Assembly (NCBI GenBank): GCA_036362985.1
Contig: JAYGXS010000001.1
Span: 40,605,160-40,669,159, forward strand
Source: Ligula intestinalis
Lineage: Eukaryota; Platyhelminthes; Cestoda; Diphyllobothriidea; Diphyllobothriidae
DNA length: 64,000 bases
Reading direction: 5' to 3'
This document shows positions 23,941-35,483 of the stretch, one piece after another. Made by a program: the position numbers and the translations under genes. How positions within the stretch are numbered: position 1 is the stretch's first letter; the number at the start of each line of letters is the position of its first letter. Below the pieces are notes generated by a model that was not told the origin of the DNA, searched no databases, and saw only the letters and a list, made by a program, of their open reading frames with translations.

Positions 23941-24924
23941 ATCATACGACATTATATATAGAATCTGCTGTCGTAGTGGCTAACTTGAATCAAATATCTC
24001 GTCGCATGAGTGCCATACAGTCTTCCGTGCCGGCCTCCTAATGGTGATCCTTGTAGAAAGCTGTCTCAGCAGAGACCAGCTCCAGGACGAGGGAGATGGT
24101 ATTATGGAAGACGCGTCAGGCCGCATCCTCCTGTTCCCGAGGCAGCAACTCCTGCTGTTGTTTGCGTCGACTGGTGGAGGCCGTGATGACGTTTTCTTTT
24201 TGTGGAAAATGGACAGCAGTGTGTGGTTGGGAAGGTCTGACTCAAGGCCGTCATAGCAATTAAAGGGCCGACTAAGAATACCGGTTTCTCCAAACACTTT
24301 CTGTAGGTTAAAAGTGGAGAATTGACTGCGTGGAACTTTTTTTGTATTTTTTCGATGTCTGCATGCGCACTCATCACAAGCTGTGCATAAAGTGCATCTA
24401 GGTCACCTACTGCCACCGAGGATTAAAGTGCCTCGTAGGCATAGGGTATTAATACCTTGGTCATTCGTGGGAGCAAAGGACGATCGCCCTCTTCACCGCT
24501 ATGTGGCAACTCGCGCCAGTTCTTTAAAGAAAAAATATTGATAGGATCTAGGTAACCACTGATGGTGTGTCTGCCGAAATTGGCTACGACTACCAACATC
24601 CAACAAAGTCGAGACAGTCAGGGCTGGGCCTGGGCGCAGTGGTTGACCCGGACACAATTACCCTCAACTCGTTGCTCCATATAAACACGCGAACCAGACT
24701 TTAGTACCTGACTTCACAAACCGGTAGGAAATCGGTTTATTGAGAGCCTCTATAATCCACCTCCCACTCAGCTGAACTTGCTTATTCTGTCATTTGGCAA
24801 ATTTCGCAGCCACGATTTTTATCGGATCAGGCAGTCTAGAAGCGTTCATGGTTTATTATGATGACAAAATGTCGCGAACTGTTTATCTCGCCGATAGAGA
24901 AGTGAACAGGCGAGTTCCAGGAAG
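23941..24924. other. Unassigned stretch
   Basis: Two overlapping minus-strand frames of 104-105 residues (24416-24102 and 24297-23980) have no recognisable domain. I cannot call a gene here. Confidence 0.3.
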
Positions 24925-25175
24925 CAGCGCAAAAGGAGAAGATGCGATCGCTGGAACAAGGAGTTTACTGGCCTGACATTTCGGATTCTTGCTCAAACCC
25001 ATCATGAGGACTATAAATGCTGCGTACTTTGTGCCTATATCGCCCTTTTCTGCGCTTGTCTTCGATTGTGGCTTTGATGGAAAGTCTAGAGCGTCAGGCC
25101 AATAAAAACTATTGCGCCAACAATCACATCTTTCGCTTCTGAACTGCTTCCTGGAACTCGATTGTTCGCTTCTGT
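24925..25175. mobile_element. Short Penelope-like relic with inverted termini
   Basis: The left end GATGCGATCGCTGGAACAAG...TACTGGCCTGAC and the right end GTCAGGCCAATAAAAAC...CAATCACATCTTTCGC are inverted relatives of about 40 bases. Each end carries a decayed hammerhead-like arrangement: minus 24974-25009, and plus GATGGAAAG...GCGTC near 25073-25105. No coding sequence remains between them. Confidence 0.5.
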
Positions 25176-26460
25176 CAGCAGTTCCGCCAATCCGTATTTT
25201 TTCATAGCATGCATAAACCATAGAATATACTGATGTACTCCAAATTAGAGATTAGTTTCTGGAGCTATTATCAAGGTATGATCTCAAAACTTGAGTATCT
25301 AGCGGCAAGCATACGGAAATGCTGGGGGAACCAGTGCTGAGCAAAATATCAGCGGAACACGTGTCTGAGCTTTTAGCTGGTAGCTTTTCTGCCATTATGG
25401 TGTAGCGTGTAGCCTCAGTTATGCCTCTTCTAAGGGAAACCTTTACCAAGGCAAACAACTGTGACCGTTGTCACGTTGCCTATTACTTTGGTTGGAGACG
25501 TCGAGGCCAGCTGCTCAATCCCTTTCTTTGCAGTTCCCAAAAAGTCCTCTGTGTGCCGTATTTTCTTTTGTGCTGGGAATGAATTCAAAAGTTATTCGCA
25601 ATAACTATAAATGTCTTCTCCCATACTGTCACTCTAATTAAGCAGCAGCCCTTGTCCTTTCCGTGTAGGTGAAATTGGATACATTAAGAATGGTAGGAAG
25701 TTGGAAGTTTTCACCATAATGCTGACGCAAATTGCTTCATATAAGCTACGCCTGTGTGGAAGCTGTCCGCTATTTTGTTGGTGCATTTTGACTTGGTTTC
25801 GATGCCGAAAAGTAGGATAAGTTGTCACTTTAAAGAAATGCTAATCAGTGAATATTGTCCAGGGATGGTTATGCCATGTTTGGTGGAAGGGGGCTCGAGG
25901 GGCCCACAGCTATGTTCCCATGTGTGTGGGTGGCGAATATAAGCTGTCGACTTCATACTTTCATCTTTTTGTCTCCCTACCCCCATATCGCGCACACAAG
26001 ACCAACAACGCAGAAAACTTGTGATTACCCCCTTCCACCAGCCACCCCCTCCCCTTACCCCTCGGGAAAAATTATCACGTGTGTGTGTGAAAATTTATTA
26101 TGAAACTCCGAGGTTTCGCTAACGTCTACGCGCCACGCGCACCCTCTCGGTGATAATTATAGCCTTCCTCGTGTCCTTCCTAATACCCTTAGCGGGGGGG
26201 GGATCCGCCTTGGTTGCCGGCCTCCATTGAGCCGTTTAAGCGTAATAAGCCAAATTATCGCGATGGGACGCGATGAGGCTGTATGGTGTGATACTGCCGT
26301 TGTTGGTCGGTCCCCCCCCCCCTCCCCGCCTTCCGGCGGATCTTATGGCTGTGAATCAGCGCATGGGGGGGTAATCTTCTTCTGCATATACAGAACGCTA
26401 AATACTGTAACATGCGCCTTCTGAACAATGGATTGTTGTGTAATGTTGCCTTATCGTGAT
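25176..26460. other. Non-coding stretch with C/G-rich patches
   Basis: No gene recognised. Low-complexity C-rich and G-rich tracts occur at about 26030-26060, 26190-26210 and 26308-26335. Confidence 0.4.
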
Positions 26461-27111
26461 TTAGGCATTAAATAATGATGCACGATTACCGACACCGCTA
26501 GATATACCTGCCAAACGTGAGAGCCCAAGTAAAAAAAATGAGATACATGAGTGATTTGGCTCTTCACCCATGTCCCAGGAATGATATGCATATATACGGC
26601 AAGACATATGACGGAAGTTTCGGCGCATAGTACGGGAAGACTTTGCAGCCATTAGTTCAGAGTGAAGAGGGTTAGTGACTTCACTGAGGATACGATCAGC
26701 AAATTGCTTGACCGTTTGAAAGTGTCGCTGTATTAGGATGTCAGTTAAAAAGGCATAGGAAACACAGGCAGCTGAAGATAGCATTTGGAGGAAATGTTTA
26801 ATAATGGCCAGGTCTTTTTTGTGTAAAGTTAGGAAAATTACTAGAGAGCAGTAAAAAATGAGGGGAAGAATGCAAACATCTATACATCGCCAGATTAGGG
26901 CTTGCAGTGTGCGATATGAGCACAAGCGGTGGCTATGATGTAAAAGTTTACGGATTTTAATACAAAGGCCTTCAATATGAAGAGTAAAGGAGAGGTTAGA
27001 TGCCAGAGTAACACCAAGGTATCGGAAAGAGGAAACCTCGTTGGGCAGAATGTCAATGGTTTCAGGACTAAGAGAGGGTCGCAAAATCGGACATACAACG
27101 TCATCTATCAT
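26461..27111 (-). mobile_element. Jockey/RTE-like LINE C-terminal region, open frame retained
   Basis: A single uninterrupted 216-residue minus-strand frame corresponds to the RT thumb and C-terminal region: SSFRYLGVTLASNLSFTLHI (the 'YLGV' motif that follows RT domain E), then LIWRCIDVCILPLIFYCS, ending near VGNRASLFNA. The nucleotide sequence matches 16393-16800. The 5' portion with the catalytic domain is missing, so the copy is 5'-truncated but young enough to keep its frame. Product would be only a fragment. Confidence 0.8.
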
Positions 27112-28289
27112 CCCCTCCCATTGTTTATCACTATAGATTATTATTAAGTCAAGTTAATATTTTCCGGTGATTTTTTAAGATATGAATGCTGGATTAATGC
27201 GGTCTCTGTGTAAGACTCGATATTGAGGAGCACTAGCAGGATCTATTCTTGAAGTAAGTATCGCCTATTCACCTGACTTTGTTGCTGTGTGGTGAGATTG
27301 TTTTGAGGTCAAATAGCTGTTCGGAACCCACACCAACCATGTTATTTGATGCTTCCTCATAAGTGAGTCTGCGGCCTTACCGACCTTTTACTCTCTACTT
27401 CTACCTAGTTTTGATCACTGAGGATCATGTGAATGCACTTCAGAAGGAGCGCCTAGTATATATTTTGGGGAGCTTACGCACAGGGCTAAATCTGATGTGT
27501 GCACAGTTAACCCTCTTCGGGAAAATAATTTCCTAAAAAATGAACCGGGGTGCAAATATTTTTCCTCTGCACTTTTTCTGCAAGAATTCGTGGAAGAAAT
27601 ACACACTGTGGGTTTAATTACATGTTTAAATTGGGGTTTGTACGCATGACTGAAACGTTGGCGGGTTTACAGTCAGTCGTATAGACTCGAGTCGGTGTGA
27701 TCTTTCAAGTCAATCATTTTTAAAAACCTTTTTAAAGTGGCCTTTTTTATTTGATAATATGAAGGAGTATTTCGAATAATATTTCACCAACTTTGATGGG
27801 GAAAGGTAATGAAGCTAGGTGGCGTTGCTTTTATGATGCTGTGCAAACTGGACTTGGCTTCTAGACGTGGCTAATCCCGAAGATCGTAGATTGTAGATTG
27901 GATCTGATAAAGCAAATGTTCCATCAGTTTTGTATGAGTGCACAGATGAATATTTCTCCAGCGATACATATATGTGTATTCGCTTTCAATTTTATTGATA
28001 CCGGGAGTAGCAGTTAGAGCTATAAATCCTAATTATACATTGGTTAGAAGAGACACATCAAGCGCAACAATTTTTTGCTCTTGGGTTGCGTTTTATTGCA
28101 TAACTACTAGAAGAACTATGCTAGCCCAATTTCCTTCCCGTTTCCTGCGGCAGTTTCTTAATGACCGATGTATTTATTGTCTTCGTACTGGACGACCAAG
28201 TATACTGTTCTCGTATTCATGTTCCTTTATCCAGAGTTGCCAAAGTTTGATTTCTAAATGCGCCCCTTTGTGATCAGGGAAGAACTATG
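27112..28289. other. Non-coding spacer
   Basis: No gene recognised. A piece near 28195-28260 (ATTCATGTTCCTTTATCCAGAGTTGCC) recurs at 29045-29075 and is probably part of the neighbouring LINE. Confidence 0.4.
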
Positions 28290-28990
28290 GCCCCGGATTA
28301 TCCTAAATGTCCAGAACAGACTGTATTGTAAGTGCCCGTAAGACAAGGGAAACAAGTCTAGCTTTAGTAATATGTCCTAGTATGGTAAGTCCCTCAGACC
28401 ATCGACCATCTTCGTCGCCCTCCGTTGCACTTGTTCGAGAAGGTTCCCACCTTCCTTCAATCACGGTGTCCAAACTGGCATTCCCTAATCTAGATGTGGT
28501 CTCACAAAGGCGCCAACTATTCTTCCGAATAGATCAGGCGGGAATATTTTGAACGTGCGTCTGATTCAGTGTAGCGTACTAGTTTATAGTGCTCTGGTGG
28601 AATCAAGTTTGCGGTTGTCCACATGCCTAGATCCTTGTGCGCATCCATCTCTTTTAATACAACACCATTTATGAAATAATTGTGTTTCTGCAACACTTTA
28701 CAACCGGGGCTAATGTGTAGGACCAGACACGTGGAAACCTTAAACTTAGGGAGCCACATGGAGGACCAAATAATCAGCATATCGATGTTCGGTTGTAGCT
28801 TCTTTACATCTTCAACGGAGCTAACTTCAGCCCATATTTTTTTATGTCATCCGCACACATGACAGCTGCGCAGTCTAGGTCATTCAGGCAGTTATTTATG
28901 TAGATTATGAAGAGTAGCAGGCCTAAAGCCGAATCCTATGGCACAGCACCTTCTACATCTGCCCATTCCGAGGCTGAGTTTCCAACAACG
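28290..28990 (-). mobile_element. CR1-like LINE 3' fragment
   Basis: The minus strand reads CAAVMCADDIKK-IWAEVSSVEDVKKLQ, a clear RT 'ADD' box, then LIIWSSMWLPKFKVSTCLVLHIS and INGVVLKEMDAHKDLGMW ('DLG' motif). The downstream C-terminal region is broken. One or two base shifts separate the blocks. Confidence 0.8.
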
Positions 28991-30345
28991 ACCCTCTATT
29001 CTCTTTGTTTAGTCACAATGGATACTGGTTATTGTGTTCCGAGTTTTATTCATATTCCTTCGTCCAGAGTTGCCCCAGTTGGGCGGCTAAACGCGTGTAC
29101 CTGCAAGAGGAAGGAGCGCAACCAACAGCAGGCAGTTGGTGCAGGACACGATGTCAAAATGCCTACCAGGGTCATTGCTCGGCTCGATTAGGAAAAGTGA
29201 GGAGAAACGAATGGATTGCCCTCCCTTTCGCTCCCTCTGTTGTGTTCTCACCTCTACTGCCGCAGGAAAAAACAGCAGGCCATTTCCGCGTGGATGGAGA
29301 GCTTGTGTTTCATGGTTCGTTGCCTTCCTTGTGACAGCCTACATGAAATCATGTCAGTGACCCCTTAGTTGTTTTCCCTTCCTTTTTCCACCTCCTCCCC
29401 GCCTGCCACCAAAGGTGGGCAACTAAGTATTAGGGCGACGGAGGGGGAGGGGGCATCTATCGGACTTTTACTGCTGCCAATTTGATACGGTCAAAAGGCG
29501 GTATATTTGAGCATGTTAAATTGAGCTGTCAGGGTTCAGTAGCTGCACAGCGATTTGATCCATTTAATGCCATCCTGATTTTGTATCAACAGTCTTTTGT
29601 ACGAGGTTCCCTCCGTAGAAGTTCTGTGGGCAAACAGGGAACGATAGCCGTCTACGTAAGGAGTTAAATAAGTAGGCCTACACACGCTTTCTCCGCTGTA
29701 ACCCAACACTCTGATTGGAGGTCTGATGTCATAGCATAAACTGAGGCCTTAAAATGGGTCTTAGGGAGTAAAAAGCCCAGGACCGACATGTTGTATGGCC
29801 CATGGCACACACTTCGTTTTCCATCTCATCACCAGGGGCTCTGCTATCTCATTAAACTTTAACCGCAAGTTTTAAATTGTATCTGAAATCAGCGACGGAT
29901 GATGGGTAGGTGACTTGAAACATTTTTAGACTAAGAAAGCTGAACTCTCTGTAAGAGTTGCAATAGTTGTAGAGGCAACTTAAAGAGTGTTCGTGAATGC
30001 ACTCGGCTGTCCGCAGAATTCCTGTAGAAAATGTATACAGTATGCTTCTTTTTGGAATATCCTGCAGTATGCATTTAGGGTGTACAGAAATTGGACGATG
30101 ATAGGAGAATTCGCTGCAGTTATTCATGTTAATTTTTATCCCGATGAGCACACCTTTGTTCACTGAGGAAAAACTTGAGACGTCAACGCTATGCCGAGAG
30201 CTCAAAAATCCGTACGCACGTTTATGTAAACTAACTATCTTTGTGCCCGGTAGTTCGCTCATCAGTTTGGGGGATGTCCACCATCAGGGTTGTGCAGGGA
30301 CGGTAAATTGCGCGTGAGTTAGTTTTAAGTGAAACTATACTTGTG
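28991..30345. other. Non-coding spacer
   Basis: A 136-residue minus-strand open frame at 29852-30262 has no domain I recognise and may be chance. A purine-rich (GGAGGGGGAGGGGGC) tract lies near 29440. Confidence 0.35.
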
Positions 30346-30475
30346 TAGCATCTACCACACTCTTTCTTCTCTCACCCGGCATCAAGGCGGAGTCAAGAAG
30401 ACCGCACGCGGGATCGGGCGCAGGTGGCTGGTGCGGCCAAAGCCGCCCCTACGCGTGCCACCACGTGATGGTGCC
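30346..30475 (-). repeat. GC-rich dispersed repeat, family R, copy 1
   Basis: The reverse complement reads CGGTCTTCTTGACTCCGCC, then TGATGCCGGGTGAGAG and GAGTGTGGTAGATGCTAC. It matches 34290-34380, 39105-39180 and 43725-43800. The function is unknown. Confidence 0.6.
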
Positions 30476-32275
30476 AAAGCAAAAGCACAATCACCAATAG
30501 GAATGGCCCTTCTGGACAAGTCGAGTTTCGTATGAAACCTTAACTGACACAGCAAGGAGGTGTATGATTCGATCAAGTCGTTGGCACCATCTCTCTCAAT
30601 CTCGGGTTGAGTAGCCAGTAGCGTACCGCAAACGAAATGACAACCTCAAAGACAGAAGAGTTTTGTAAAGACGCACCCACCTGTTGGTGCAGTGATGGTG
30701 ACTGGTCACAGGGGTTAGCTTTAAAGTGATAGCGCCAACCGCATTCTCCACCTTTGCCATAGATGAAGAAGACCAAAGGAGATCCGGCGTTGGCCGCTTT
30801 CTCCAATGCAAGCCAGAAAACACCACCTAAATTAGTCTTAAGTGAGAGTTGACTTTCCGCGGGTACCACCACTCACCTTAAGTAGGTGGCAAGACAAGCT
30901 GAAGGAGGCTGAGACTGATAGAGCTACCACTATTTCTACTTTCACCAAATAGCAATGTAGCTGAGTGTAGTAGTACTGGTACTATTCGTGGTGGTAGTAT
31001 TAGTCAGAGGTTACACTGATTAAAAACCACGCTGGGGCTCATAGTCCCTTGATCTCAACAAGGATTGAGAATCTGGGTTTAAGCTATTCTGAGTAAATAC
31101 ACGTTTGAGACCCTGAAAACATCAGGGCTTGCTTTAGTTTCCATCCTCTCAATTCTGTCCATTGGGCTGTGTCCATTTATAGAAGGTTTGGAGTACGAGG
31201 ACCAAGATACTGCTATTATAAGTGCGTGCCTCTGTTAAAGTGATAATTCAAGTAATCATGTTTGCTAAGGCCAGTAAATAGTATACTAACATGTGGCGTG
31301 TGTGTGCTTTTAGGAAGTTTGCACCCAGTATGCACTCTCAATCTGTATGAGGTAAATTGATTAGCTTCTGGATTACACAAAGTGTTATTCAATAATAGCA
31401 CAAGTTCTACCATGCCTTGTTGTCTTAACGAAGTGCCATTTGCCGTCTATAGGCTACCTATAAGCTTACTACCGTATCTTGCTCTAGCTTCGAATTTACA
31501 GAACTTCTACGCATATTCCTACGATCTCAGCGGCGTACCGCAGACGAAATGATAATTTTGAAAACAGAAGGGTTTTGTAGAGACGCGTGAAAGGCTTTTT
31601 TTTCGCCGAAACTAAGTAAGTACTATAAGCATGTATTTATAAGAATTACATGCGGAGACAATGGAGAATTGGCTAGCTGTTTCTAACCCATTTGTCTTCT
31701 TCATGATCACTTAGTCCTACCCAAACTACCTATAGGAGCTTAATGAGGTCTGCACGCGGATTCATGATTGTCACTGGACGCATGATACACCGTTACGTGG
31801 GCCTAGACACATATCCTGTCGACTGTTATAAACAATCTTTGCGTTTACGCGATATCAGTGTTCACCGGTTCACCCTAATAACCATTCCGTTTGTGATTTT
31901 ATTTGCGGATGACGATTTTTAATTACTTGCTGCTAAGTGAACACCTGAACGGGCTCCAGAACTCACACCTCAGGACAGCAGGAAATGCGTGTATGTGTCC
32001 CACGATCAACTGAACACCACCTTCGTAGGACCTAATAGGTTGCATGGAGCCCGACTCTACATACCTATCCCAATGGCTGACGCTCTAGCCTACTTATCAT
32101 TGTCAGCTGCACAGTGGACAAGTGACAAGGCTACTACTCCATTCCATAATATCTTACTAGTCACTAGGCGACTGTCCGTGCGATTTATACAGTGAGGTCC
32201 AGCGCAAAACCGGAATTTAAATGTTCCATTAACAGATCAGCGAGCACCATATATTCATAATATTCCCGATCTCAG
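30476..32275. other. Non-coding spacer
   Basis: A module AGCGTACCGCAAACGAAATGA...AGAGTTTTGTAAAGACGC at 30620-30675 recurs at 31530-31590, indicating another dispersed repeat. No gene recognised. Confidence 0.4.
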
Positions 32276-32480
32276 CCGACAACCGTGGTCCAGTGGTAAA
32301 ATGTTGTACTCAATGGGCAAAGGTCCCAGGTTTGAATCTTGGTTAATCCAAACCCAAGATTGGATACGGCTGGCTGATGATGACTAATAAGCCTGAAACG
32401 GCCATTCTGGTCTCCCTTGTCTTTGTCGGTTCCGTTCAATCCTATCCTACTAGTCGCCATGCGACTGCCTGCGATTGATC
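32276..32480 (+). mobile_element. tRNA-derived SINE with hammerhead body, copy A
   Basis: The head has a tRNA-like A box (GTGGTCCAGTGGTAAA) and B box (GGTTTGAATCTTGG). It is followed by the hammerhead body at 32368-32412 and the conserved tail TCTCCCTTGTCTTTGTCGG. The same three-part layout recurs at 33503, 33800, 46875 and 52290, and inverted at 45410-45655. Confidence 0.8.
32368..32412 (+). ncRNA. Hammerhead-like ribozyme, SINE copy A
   Basis: GGCTGG, CTGATGA, stem II GACT/AGCC with one mismatch, GAAAC, GGCC, ATT, then CTGGTC. Stem I pairs GGCTGG with CTGGTC over 6 bp including G-U pairs. The invariant core is present, but stem II is weak and the second stem III pair is C-A. Confidence 0.5.
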
Positions 32481-33384
32481 CAAAGTGAGCCCCAGCGCTT
32501 ATCCAGAACGTGCACCACATGTTTAAGCGACAATGCCTTAGGTTAATAGAGAAGGTCAGCATCCCGGATAAAGTTTGCTTTCCGATCATTAGTCAACGTG
32601 GCATTGAGTAGGGATACCGTTCAGACTGGAAACTTGCGAGTTTCTAATGGCACACAGCAGTTCGAACTTCCCGCTGTAGGGGAAGCAGGAAGTTCTCAAA
32701 AACCTGACATTCTACTGCGACCGGAAACGACAGTTCTCGGTAGTCGCATTGAACTCCTTCCTGCCCTGCAGCGGAACTGCGGTCAGTAAACACGAATATA
32801 GATTTAATTCTTTCTTCGTGGCATAAAATGACGCACTCAGACGTAGCCTGTCTGGTTCCTTATAGCAGATCTGTGACCGGACACTTCCGTGACACTGCGT
32901 AGGTGAACATGATAATAGTTTGAAAGGATAATAGATAACAATAGGACTGTGACAAGTAGAGCTTTGGCATTAACCCGAAAATGGAGTGCAGATTAAGGTT
33001 GGATTTTTAAAAAGAAAACAATTCCAGCCGAAATATTAGAAATCGGATAAACAAAAGAACTTTCGTCTAAAAGCGGAAAAATTGTGCTCCACTAGGACAG
33101 TACACAGTGTACTTGGCCTCTGAACAAATTTTTAGTAAAAGTGCCTTCATGATCATCTTATACACCTTAACTGGCGATCTTATTTTCTGATCACATCAAG
33201 TCTTCTTGAGTCTCTGTCGGAATTGGATAGCAGCCCCCACCCTCCCATAACCCGTGGCACAACATCCCATACAATGAATGATGTAATACGTTTATGTTTT
33301 GATAGCGATGTAGAAAAATGTGAACATCGCAGTGGTCAGAGGCAGCGAACGGTAAACTGATAACGTACATAGCTCGTTTATGAA
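32481..33384. other. Non-coding spacer
   Basis: No gene or clear repeat recognised. Confidence 0.4.
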
Positions 33385-33510
33385 CCTTCACCGAACGTTA
33401 ACGGAACTAATCTGTCACGTTCTACCCCGGGCCTCGACAGAGGCCTTGACAGCCGTAACAACTGGTAGTAAAGGTGGATAATATACCCGGCAAACACAAG
33501 GGAGACTGTA
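33385..33510 (-). repeat. Inverted SINE tail
   Basis: CCTCGACAGAGGCCTTGACA at 33432 is the reverse complement of the tail segment at about 33689-33708 of copy B. It ends in ACAAGGGAGAC, the reverse complement of the SINE tail GTCTCCCTTGT. It abuts SINE copy B head to head. Confidence 0.7.
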
Positions 33511-33770
33511 ATGGCCACTGGTTAGGGCGCTAGAATGTGATCGAAAAGGTTGCGAGTTCAAGGGTCGTGTGGGGCAGCAGTTAGGTGTGAGTATGATTGG
33601 CTGACGACGCTTAGTAAGCCAAAAATGGCCATTCCGGTCTTCCTTGTCTTTGTCGGCAATATTATCTGCCTATCCTACCAGCTGTAATGGCTGTCAAGGC
33701 CTCTGTCGAGGCCCAAGGCAGAGCGGGACAGATGTTTTCCGTTAGCGGTCGGTGAACGTTCATCAAGGAG
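33503..33770 (+). mobile_element. tRNA-derived SINE, copy B
   Basis: The head contains CTGGTTAGGGCGCTAG (A box-like) and GGTTGCGAGTTCAAGG (B box). The body has a hammerhead-like fold and the tail TTCCTTGTCTTTGTCGGCAA. A longer 3' part ends in GCGGTCGGTGAACG, a module also found near 33390, 45410 and 45690. Confidence 0.8.
33595..33639 (+). ncRNA. Hammerhead-like fold, SINE copy B (G12 lost)
   Basis: Stem I GATTGG pairs with CCGGTC over 6 bp (G-C, G-C, U-G, U-G, A-U, G-C). CTGACGA is intact and stem II GCTT/AAGC is good. The GAAA box reads AAAA, so the G12 general base is missing and this copy should be inactive. Confidence 0.5.
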
Positions 33771-33799
33771 TGTCAATATTCCCTGAACTAAGCCGTCAA

Positions 33800-33975
33800 G
33801 ACAACGAGCTCGGGTTCAATGGTTAGAGCGTTTGACTCTGATTAAAACGGTCGCGAGTTCGAGGCTCGAGTAGAGCACTACTTGGGTCTGGTATGACTGG
33901 CTGACGACGGCTACCAAGCCAGAAATGGCCATTTCTGTCTCCCTTGTCTTTGTAGACAATACTATCTGCAAAACG
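33800..33975 (+). mobile_element. tRNA-derived SINE, copy C
   Basis: The A box is CAATGGTTAGAGCG and the B box is GGTCGCGAGTTCGAGGC. The hammerhead body and the tail CTCCCTTGTCTTTGTAGACA follow. It lies about 30 bases after copy B, so the two form a tandem pair, interrupted by the GTGAACGTTCATC module. Confidence 0.85.
33895..33939 (+). ncRNA. Hammerhead ribozyme candidate, SINE copy C
   Basis: GACTGG, CTGACGA, stem II GGCT/AGCC with loop ACCA, GAAAT, GGCC, ATT, then TCTGTC. Stem I pairs GACTGG with TCTGTC except one U-U. All invariant core residues are present; the first stem II pair is C-A. Confidence 0.6.
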
Positions 33976-34194
33976 TTAATCACGTTTGATGTGAACGGGC
34001 AGTGCTTTATTCCTTAGCGATATTTTTATAGTTCTGATCTGGACATTTCCCGCGTATCGGCCGTCCCGAACTGTGCCAGGAAGGCAAACGGCAGCGCTCC
34101 CTACAGCACAGGGAGTTATTAGCTCACCTTATTACTAGACTACTGCCAACATAAAAATGCGCTAGCATAAAACTGAATTGCCTATGCGGGCGTA

Positions 34195-34400
34195 AAATGC
34201 GTAGAGTGGCTGGCTGGCAGGCTGACGGAGAGTCAGGATCCGAGCCGGGCGGGGAGGCATGCTCAGGGTCGGCTCCGGCCGCGCCAATCCTCTGGTCCTC
34301 CCTTGCCTCCGGTCTTCTTGACTTCATCAAGGCACCAGGCCCCTATAGAGAAGGATTAGAGTGTGGTAGATGCATCGTAATTTTACTCTCACTATACTTT
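34195..34400 (+). repeat. GC-rich dispersed repeat, family R, copy 2
   Basis: It contains CCGGTCTTCTTGACTTCATC, AAGGCACCAGG and GAGTGTGGTAGATGCATC, shared with copies at 30346, 39060 and 43640. Its left part is GC-rich (GGCTGGCTGGCAGGCTGACGG). Confidence 0.6.
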
Positions 34401-34568
34401 AATGCCCGCGCCGGTCACCGCTCCTGTTCCAGTCTCCTGTTCCAAGCATGCAGTGGACATTGTCGAAACCGACAGTCAAACTGCATGCATTACAAGCGCA
34501 ATATGTGGGCTCTATATAGGAATAGCTTTTAAGGGGTAAGTCTCACATCCGATACTTACCATTAATTC

Positions 34569-34942
34569 GGTAAGGGTGACTTTATAGCTGCCTTAGCAGG
34601 ACACCGGAACAGGAAACGCCCACAATAAATGCGGCTTTGTATCAAATTCCATGCAAATTACGTTTAGGATTAGGAACAGTTTTCGAGTAGGCTTGGAGTT
34701 AGGACCAGGTTGAGTTTTAGGGTCGGAGGTAGGGTTAGGGTCAGGATTATGTGAAGGGTCAAGATTTGGGTCCGTGTTAACTGCAGAGTTTAAGTTGAGG
34801 GTAGGGTTACCCTTTAGATTAAGTTTGCCGTTTACTTTGTTGTTAAGGTCAGCACACGGGATTATTTACCTTCCCTAAAATAAATTGCAAGGCGTTCCTA
34901 TTCTCATGTCCGGTTTATGCAGTCATGCAAGTCATGCTTACC
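34569..34942 (-). mobile_element. Inverted-repeat element with telomere-like core, copy a
   Basis: The left end GGTAAGGGTGACTTTATAGC...CAGGACACCGGAACAGGAA and the right end GGCGTTCCTATTCTCATGTC...AAGTCATGCTTACC are imperfect inverted repeats of about 48 bases. The interior is a degenerate GGTTAGGGT-type array (about 34680-34820). There is no coding capacity, so it is MITE-like. Orientation is opposite to the copies at 50.5 and 51.2 kb. Confidence 0.75.
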
Positions 34943-35300
34943 ATTATTTCTTCCCATAATATTTTGTTTCGCATTTGAAAATTTGGAAATTCATATGGCT
35001 AACGTAGTGCTATTAAGATCTTCTCGTGTACTGTAGGAGAATTCTAACCTTTTCTTAAGCTAATGCCGTTCGCCTACCTGTAGAATTATGCAGCTAAGTT
35101 GCCCTGGTGATGCTTTTTTTCCTACGCAAGTATTTTTGAAGTCGTCAACCGAATCCTCGTTGGATGAGTATCCACAACAATTTTACAAGGCTGAGAAGGC
35201 ATGCGGTGGCGCGTATTTAAGGCTGCTTCATAACTCTATCATCGAAATCACTGCTCCTGCACATAGGCTGATTCAGCCGTGTTTACCTGAGTTTTCATGT
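34943..35300. other. Non-coding spacer
   Basis: No gene recognised. The open frame here runs into the poly-G tract and has no recognisable domain. Confidence 0.4.
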
Positions 35301-35319
35301 GGGGGGGGGGGGGGGGGGG
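35301..35319. repeat. Poly-G tract (19 G)
   Basis: Nineteen consecutive G. A second tract of 20 G lies at 35464-35483. Both inflate open frames in this area and are likely sites of sequencing error. Confidence 0.9.
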
Positions 35320-35463
35320 AGCAAGACACCACCAGCTTTCTTCGTCACCGGGTCATAATTACTTCATTGGTGGATATGCGCACCCGCCCCGCGTTCGCTC
35401 TCTCCGCCTGACACGCATCATGCAGGCCTTCACGATTCAAAGCGATGGAACCCACAGCTTTCA

Positions 35464-35483
35464 GGGGGGGGGGGGGGGGGGGG
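35464..35483. repeat. Poly-G tract (20 G)
   Basis: Twenty consecutive G, about 145 bases after the first tract, followed by GC-rich sequence to about 35760. Confidence 0.9.

Noticed and set aside
32276..32350. Functional tRNA gene
   Set aside because: A and B boxes are present but no convincing cloverleaf, and the same head recurs before the SINE body in several copies.
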